A stretch of 64,000 nucleotides of DNA from assembly GCA_039105265.1 (NCBI GenBank), contig JAPFFF010000002.1, positions 3,410,001 through 3,474,000 of the forward strand, given 5' to 3'. Positions 59,201 to 64,000 of this stretch are shown here, in pieces (position 1 is the first letter of the stretch; each line of letters opens with the position of its first letter). Origin of the DNA: Tritrichomonas musculus (lineage: Eukaryota; Parabasalia; Tritrichomonadida; Tritrichomonadidae). The position numbers and the translations under genes were made by a program. A model generated the notes under the pieces. The model did not search any database, was not told the DNA's origin, and saw only the letters and a program-made list of their open reading frames with translations.

Positions 59201-59926
59201 ATCAAAGAGATAACGTTTGACCAAAGAATTGAATGCTTACAATTGGCCTCTAATTTGGCCAGAAGCAAAGAATTCAATGAATTGGCAGAAGAGGCCCGAA
59301 TTCGAATTGAATGCGCAAAAATTCAGAAGGAAATGGCTGGTCCCGATATCGTCGGTGAACCGTTAAAAGATCTCTCAATTTTGTTTACCGAGGCCGATAG
59401 AAGCTATCGTTGGTCTTACCTTTTGAGACTGATATCGTTGATGACTGTCGATAACTTCAGAAAAACTGAAATGGACTTGAATACAGCCTGGGCAAAGTTC
59501 TTGTTCTGCGGCGACGGTTCTAACGTGTTCTCAAATATCAGGCCTTCTGAATTTGATGTAAATAACAAATTGAAAAAGTTGTTCTCTCAAATTGGCCCTA
59601 ACAAAATTGCTTTGGATCCTTTCTACTTGGTCAGCGCACTTGAGGATTACTCCGATTACGTCAAGTTTAGACCGGAATGGGCTGTGGAGACTTTGACTTC
59701 GTTGAATATCAACGGCTCTGAGCTTTACAAGGCCTACGTGACGCTGATGCAGGAGGAGTTGGAAGACGATAGAATGAATCAGCTGATTTTCGCAGCTCTG
59801 TGGCTGCTCAGTCATAGCTTTAAGGGCGACATCGAACTGATCCGCGATAAAGTTAAAAAAGTGCTCAAAAGTTCAAAGAATCCTTTCTATGATGAAATTA
59901 AGAATCTTATGAATCTTTTGGAGTAA
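56225..59926 (+). CDS. Nup155/Nup170-type nucleoporin
   Basis: A 1233-aa frame from ATG 56,225. The N-terminal 450 or so residues have the beta-propeller style of the non-FG scaffold nucleoporin: KIQRYYYILDNKLFLWHTNN (the family's IDxxLFLWNY strand), VILAVSTMERGR, LLAVATATYIKIYPI, CSGSWDTLFIGAADGQLYSL. From about 500 on it is an alpha-helical solenoid (QRLIQFMWESSIFYRARDDL and so on) with many Leu-rich helices to the end. Length is close to that of Nup155 and yeast Nup157/170. The protein forms part of the inner ring of the nuclear pore. The 3' half is richer in GC than the 5' half, a trend also seen in the HECT gene. Confidence 0.9.
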   Translation: MDITKASLSSKNNTSRAILHINECVNYDNNIKEFFTILGETEDVGYYRTHQDGNVSATNIFSLNSTAPFPSIVKTHYMFSEKIAVCGILPKIQRYYYILDNKLFLWHTNNKAYSDGNVEQIVEEEKVILAVSTMERGRDQFFTKAVDSLLAVATATYIKIYPIQDDIINPGVFYTVKISFTPTCLCSGSWDTLFIGAADGQLYSLQFLATPGGFFNPQVQENIKINKLTAWTITNVLISFFSFSVAPIAKICFDSTTNLLATIDNTQRIHIYSYSGDSLSSEYSYTPPKDTEFVAISPVYLSDSQFLRFVAFTSKGERYFFGNGALFSKKTKIALRGERKAPDELQGETVVDAFFLCGYTVFVCKNSVVGTQVINIDSENCYECIGKSKLSGYGICIATMEHALAWSDSRIFHAPIINQHFMEPIEFLVLTSNGGCSIKIRPPCHFVRQQFITNRFLYNENTNEVMKRYEANDESCAMCLLLSSLYPEESDHYIFIASEYNRLQTQGYKIEEDEEDVRTQDQNPPEEVKILSPQFLTPMTHAFYIRAQRLIQFMWESSIFYRARDDLIKVTPQFSASYPDILKRLSQLIELSQKYLTNFDHNMDKLSRHQQALYDVEKGQLDCLSKFLSELIEILKFIRILRKQKATLLTMPIANLDKKVVARLIDEALAPPTPSGVYLITALQQYAIGLITSFKNMIDTQSKTELRQYQMYDSDLNTLTSISPPTDIHQESDNQGSLHLSKFQQVSQQIAADPWLKMESTLDLLTIEINEECPTFLMSPESLVIRAFQDLKAATKEPNHEEKKKLAHNATKIFLSNINVNRIDGNSNHEVGHPSSSMWCGVCCSLIELGFDVYAVKIAAARAHYIDEAQRGYYWYVNGCNEQEKNSMQMFNEVSKIYESAFDASYSTEGLTAILDSNDELFILLVYQHLLKTNQIENLLNLDNDLVLDFLRENDPKLVWKYYVAHDKYKEAIINLIKYASDTYSAPAGDSDIKEITFDQRIECLQLASNLARSKEFNELAEEARIRIECAKIQKEMAGPDIVGEPLKDLSILFTEADRSYRWSYLLRLISLMTVDNFRKTEMDLNTAWAKFLFCGDGSNVFSNIRPSEFDVNNKLKKLFSQIGPNKIALDPFYLVSALEDYSDYVKFRPEWAVETLTSLNINGSELYKAYVTLMQEELEDDRMNQLIFAALWLLSHSFKGDIELIRDKVKKVLKSSKNPFYDEIKNLMNLLE

Positions 59927-60030
59927 TGGTTTTTATTTTATTTTTTAATTGATATTATTTATATTATTTGATTGTGTGATAATAACACAATAGTTCACAA
60001 TTTATTCACCATTGAAATAATAAAATACTG

Positions 60031-60064
<34 letters not shown>

Positions 60065-61261
60065 GGTAAATTAAAGTTAAAATAAGAATTTTTTTTTTGA
60101 ATAGTTTATTTTATGAAAAAGTTTCTATCGTACATTTTGCAAATTTATTATTCATTATGGTTATGAAAAAAAAAAAAAAAAAGAATAATTGGATTATAAT
60201 TTCACTTCAAAAACAGTTAAGGTTTATTTATCAACTATAATAACCTTCTTTTATGACATTATCCAAAATCAAATAATTTTATTTAGTTTTTCTAATTTTT
60301 TTTAGCTTAATATTTAGTAATGATACAATACTTTATTTATTTGGCCTGTGAATCTTTATTATTAATGAAAAGCATCCTTTCAGAAAAAGTTTAAATTTGA
60401 ATGAAGGTCAGATTTGAAATTCTGAACTTTCTTTTTTTTCCTTTTTAGTTTCTAAAAGTGCAGGACTTTTAACATTAACATGATAATGAAAATTATGCTC
60501 TTTATGAAGGCATCACTCAAATATAGAGCAAACTTTTTCAGTGCTTTGCTTTTTTTCCTATTCTTGTGAGCATTTTCAGAGGACACTCACATAATACTGG
60601 CTATGCTTATATTATAATGCATTTTAAATCAGATGTCATCTATTATATCGTATCAAATGCATTTCATAATTATGATGCAACCGTTTGCTTCAAAATTAGA
60701 AATGGCCAAAAAAGCGACTTTTAAAAGAGCTTATTTAATGAGAACAACAAAATAATATAAATAAATCATTCAAATAGTTTCAAATAGTACCACTGCTCCA
60801 ACATATTATAGCAATAATTCTTAAACATGACTGTTATAAAGGAAAAAATAAATTGCTATAAAACATTTATTTGTGAATATGCTATTTATATCTTTTTTAA
60901 AAGCAAATCATCGTATAAATGCTTTGATATGATGAATTCTTTTGAAAAATATAATACTTCGATGATTTTGAGCAAATAGATGATCTATTTTTTTTTATCT
61001 TTTTCTTCCCAAAAGAAACAATGGATGAAAATCTATTTACCTAAAAACAAAACAAGTTCTTAGTTCAAATTTAAAATACTGTGCCCAGATATTTAATTAT
61101 TTGATATTTTTAGTAATTATTATTTGGGCATTGAAATTTCAATAAATTGCTGCTTTTTTTTTTTTTTTAGAATTTAATTCTTTTAAAATCAGATAGTTTT
61201 ACAACTTTTTAATATTTTATAAAATGTTGAAGATTGATCAGGAAAGGTTTTAAAGTAGTAT
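59927..61261. other. Gene-free AT-rich region
   Basis: Contains a T-run of about 28 bases at 60,034-60,061 and A-run at 60,168-60,182. No ORF of interest, no tRNA boxes. Confidence 0.55.
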
Positions 61262-61501
61262 GAAAAAGTGGGCGTTTTTGAGAATAAGTGGGCGTCATAT
61301 AACTTTTTCCTTCATTTTTAAAATAAATAATTGAAAAAGATATGAAATTTCAAAGCTTTTATTTGGGTATAAAATCTCGTTATTATATTTTTATCAGAAA
61401 AATATTCTGAACTTTAATGAAAAAAATTGAGAATATTAAACTAAAATTGAATTAAAAAGTTAAGTGACGCCAACCATTTCTTTAAGACGTCCACTTTTTC
61501 C
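61262..61501. mobile_element. MITE-like inverted repeat, ~240 bp
   Basis: The left arm (from 61,262: GAAAAAGTGGGCGT ... AGTGGGCGTCA ... TAACTTTTT) and right arm (ending 61,501) are imperfect inverted copies about 50 bases long. In the right arm the equivalents are GGAAAAAGTGGACGTC, GTTGGCGTCA and TTAACTTTTT. The interior is AT-rich and non-coding. A clear target duplication was not seen, so the element class is open. Confidence 0.6.
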
Positions 61502-63492
61502 AGAAATTTTATATTGAATTGTTAGAATAATTATTCAAACATAAAACCTTATTTATCAACCTTTTATTTTTTCCTTATAAAAACTTTACATATATATATA
61601 ATTGGTATAGATGTACATATATATCGAATCTGTTTAAATTGATATGCTATAAGAAACCGAAAGATGTTTCAAAGAAAATTTTGTTTGTTTTTGAATAAAA
61701 AATATCATTATTTCAAGATCTCTGAAAATAATTCTTATGTTTCATATATTTAAAAGAGTATCTAGCAAGGAGTATTTTTCAGCTTATGAACCAAAAATGA
61801 AATATTTGGATAGTAAGCTAACAAAGTTGAAAATTTAAGTAATATTTTGAAAATTTTATTATTTTAATCAAAATCATTTATAACTTCAATAATTATATTT
61901 CAAATCAACTTTTATCCAATATACAATGCATAATATATGATAATAATGGTATAAAATTGATTTTTATTAGAGAGGTATTTTGGTGATTTCTGATTATCAT
62001 ATAATTTCATTTTTTTTAATATCTCAAAATAATAAAAGAAATATGTAAATCTATCTATTATATAATATTTAATACTACAAGACAAATTAAATGGAATTGG
62101 ATTATTTGATTATTATCTCAAAATTAATTTTTTTGTTGATCGTTTAAAATTTTATATTGTTTTGCATTTAATCATGTTTTCGTTCATACAAAATTACTAG
62201 CGATTGCTTTGATTGATTAAATTATATAAAATGCTCTTTTATATACATAAATTTAGTGTTTTCACGAGTTAATTGCATAAATATCATCAGTTATCAAGAT
62301 AATAAAATTGAAAATTTTCATAAATCAGCAAATTTGATTTTTCACTCTAATCTTCAGAAGCAATTTTTAAGAATCTGTCTAAAATTTATTTATATACTAA
62401 AATATAAATAAGCAGTCATTAAAATATTTTTCAAAAATCATTTAGGTAAAAAAAAAATTACCATTTTTTTTATGATATTATTTTAAACGGTCACCTCAGT
62501 TATATTAAATTAAGGAAATTTTCATTATATAAATCAAATGAATGAAACATTTATAATAAAACAAATATAAGTATGTAAAGATTATTTTCAAAATAAAATT
62601 AAGATAAAACTTTTCAATATAATCGGGAAAAAATAGAATTATTTTTTTCTTTTCAATGTTGAAAAAAAATTTTCTTTTTAAATGATATGCATCAATTCAT
62701 TTGTGTTTCATATTATATTCGTATTGCTGAATATATTGATATACTTTGTTTTTAAATAAATATTATATATATCGAGAAAATTTGAAATTTATATTTTTTT
62801 AAAATTTTTTTACTAAAAAAAAAAGTTACCATAAAAAATACCGTTACCATATTAAATTCACTACTGTATAGATTTTCTTAGTTTTTCCATCATGAAACGT
62901 TTGATTATTTTGACATTATATTATATTTTATAAATCAATTGAATATAATAATGATTTAATTGAAATAAATAAATTAATCTATGCATATAATAGCAATAAT
63001 TTTGATTCATTTCTAATCTTAATTCTGTTTGTGATTAACTGCAAAACTATATGAAAATATATAATGATGGCAGATATATTGGTGAATATATTATAACTCA
63101 TCAAATTCTTGAAATCAGCTTGATAAAATAGCATAAAGGTAAAATGTAATATTTATTCCATTTTATATATATAAATTGAAAATCCAACGTTGTTTGAAAA
63201 TTTTTTTTTCTGTAAACGTTGGCCTTTCAAATTATTATTTTTTTTTTTCTATGAAATAATTTGTTGGCAAATTTAATTTTTAATAACATCAAAGAAAAAC
63301 TTTTTTATCAAAAAAATGAATTGATGATTTAAAAAATTGAATGCCACATTTGAAAATGTTTTTGATTAAATTTTTTTTTATTCAATTTTCAAATATAAAA
63401 AGAAAAATTTGAATTGTTTACAAATACTGTTGAAAGAAACCATTTTTTTTTAAACCGCCATATATCATTTAAATTATTTCTCTTTACATTAC
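61502..63492. other. Gene-free AT-rich region
   Basis: Extreme AT content with TATATA tracts (61,590-61,625). The inverted CAGTAGTG repeat copy lies at about 62,780-62,866. TCATT at about 63,467 is a possible initiator for the gene at 63,493. Confidence 0.5.
62780..62866 (-). repeat. CAGTAGTG repeat end, inverted copy
   Basis: On the minus strand CAGTAGTG, AATATGGTAACGGTATTT, GGTAAC and a T-run match 5549-5640 for about 90 bp. TA follows at 62,867-62,868. No mate was found. Confidence 0.55.
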
Positions 63493-63891
63493 ATGCATAG
63501 AGCCAAGGTTGATAATGATCAAAATGATCAAATGGAGCCACTTTTGATTCCACCAAACCAAAATGCAACTGTTCCAGATGGCATGGTTTCAGTCCGTTTT
63601 GCCTGCCTTACAAATGAAAAGAGTTGCTGCAGTTGTTGTTCAAATGACGTGTCTTATTTGCATCAGCATCAGATTGTTTTACCGGAAAACACAACTGTTG
63701 ACCAATTCCTCTCAATGGCATCAAGCATGGTTGGTGCCGATCAAAAATATACAATATGCAAAGTGAATGGAATCTTCAGTCTTCGGCTGAGTGATCCAAT
63801 TGGCCCAACAATCAAGTCTTACGAATACATTGAGTCTCCAATTCTTGGACTTGGCGTTCCTGCAGAAAAGTCATGTTGCCTGTTGATATAA
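63493..63891 (+). CDS. Small protein with CaaX prenylation motif, possibly ubiquitin-fold
   Basis: A 132-aa frame from ATG 63,493. It ends KSCCLLI: the last four residues CLLI form a CaaX box (Ile at the end favours geranylgeranylation), with an adjacent Cys that could be palmitoylated, so the protein should sit on a membrane. The core (MVSVRFACLTNEKSCC, YLHQHQIVLPENTTVDQFLS, MVGADQKYTICKVNG) is reminiscent of a beta-grasp fold like plant and fungal membrane-anchored ubiquitin-fold (MUB) proteins, but similarity is weak. The Cys-rich loop (CCSCCSND) is unusual. It is well formed and likely expressed. Confidence 0.7.
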   Translation: MHRAKVDNDQNDQMEPLLIPPNQNATVPDGMVSVRFACLTNEKSCCSCCSNDVSYLHQHQIVLPENTTVDQFLSMASSMVGADQKYTICKVNGIFSLRLSDPIGPTIKSYEYIESPILGLGVPAEKSCCLLI

Positions 63892-64000
63892 TTTGCAAAT
63901 CTCATTTTATTCTTGCGATTTTTATTATCATTAATAACACCAATTAACTGTTGTTCAAAATTCATGCTTTTTTTTATTTGAGAAATCATCAATAATGATT
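63892..64000. other. 3' flank to window edge
   Basis: AT-rich; nothing recognised. Confidence 0.3.

Noticed and set aside
61200-61520. Possible tRNA or snRNA in the GTGGGCGTC region
   Set aside because: No A or B box and no terminator pattern. The inverted arms explain the GC words.
5549-62866. The two inverted CAGTAGTG ends as termini of one giant 57-kb element
   Set aside because: The interval holds a dozen ordinary housekeeping genes and independent insertions. Solo copies are far more likely.
1-64000. CRISPR array
   Set aside because: No regularly spaced identical repeats were found, and the DNA is clearly eukaryotic.

Overview
The window is eukaryotic and very AT-rich. It carries long single-exon genes and family signatures typical of trichomonads (Parabasalia): ankyrin proteins with the DUF3447-type N-terminus, BspA-like leucine-rich repeats (some on one polypeptide), R2R3 Myb proteins, Sel1-repeat proteins, Tc1/mariner relics and a Polinton-type element. 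The N-terminus of the ankyrin gene at 17,009 and the extreme AT bias fit Tritrichomonas (T. foetus-like) better than Trichomonas vaginalis. That assignment rests on recalled family features, not on a search.

Layout. 0-4 kb: the 3' part of a large Sel1-repeat protein. 4.3-18 kb: accessory DNA with two decayed ankyrin genes, an ankyrin/BspA gene whose C-terminus is a Rab-like GTPase, a duplicated gene tail, a mariner-like MITE, and a Pol III gene that looks like a tRNA with an unusually long insert in its anticodon arm. 18-44 kb: a housekeeping block with a C2 protein, a giant Ser/Asp/Lys-rich protein, an armadillo-like protein, an Old Yellow Enzyme-type flavin oxidoreductase, a 1895-aa HECT ubiquitin ligase, a Myb factor, a PH-AGC kinase, a TPR-CS co-chaperone-like protein, a probable axonemal protein, a CDK-like kinase and MBF1. 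44.7-55.8 kb: a nested mobile region. A Tc1-like transposase relic is split by a segment flanked by 32-bp direct repeats; that segment holds a short ORF which is itself interrupted by a 6.8-kb element. 56-60 kb: a Nup155/170-type nucleoporin. 60-63.4 kb: gene-free, very AT-rich DNA with a small MITE-like inverted repeat. 63.5 kb: a small protein with a prenylation-type C-terminus.

The most notable object is the element at 45,475-52,275. It has Maverick/Polinton-type ends (AG...CT termini, exact 6-bp target duplication AAGCAG, inverted terminal repeats over 1.1 kb). Yet its four open reading frames are none of the Polinton hallmark genes (protein-primed polymerase B, retroviral-type integrase, packaging ATPase, protease, capsid). 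Its main product is an 818-aa orphan protein, and a decayed relative of that gene lies directly downstream. The element looks whole and young, and is probably mobilised in trans or represents an undescribed gene set.

Genes in the housekeeping block are mostly independent units 70-900 bp apart, some divergently paired (23,041/23,188; 25,528/25,601; 37,809/38,262). TCAYW initiator-like sites lie 6-22 nt upstream of several start codons, as known for trichomonad promoters.
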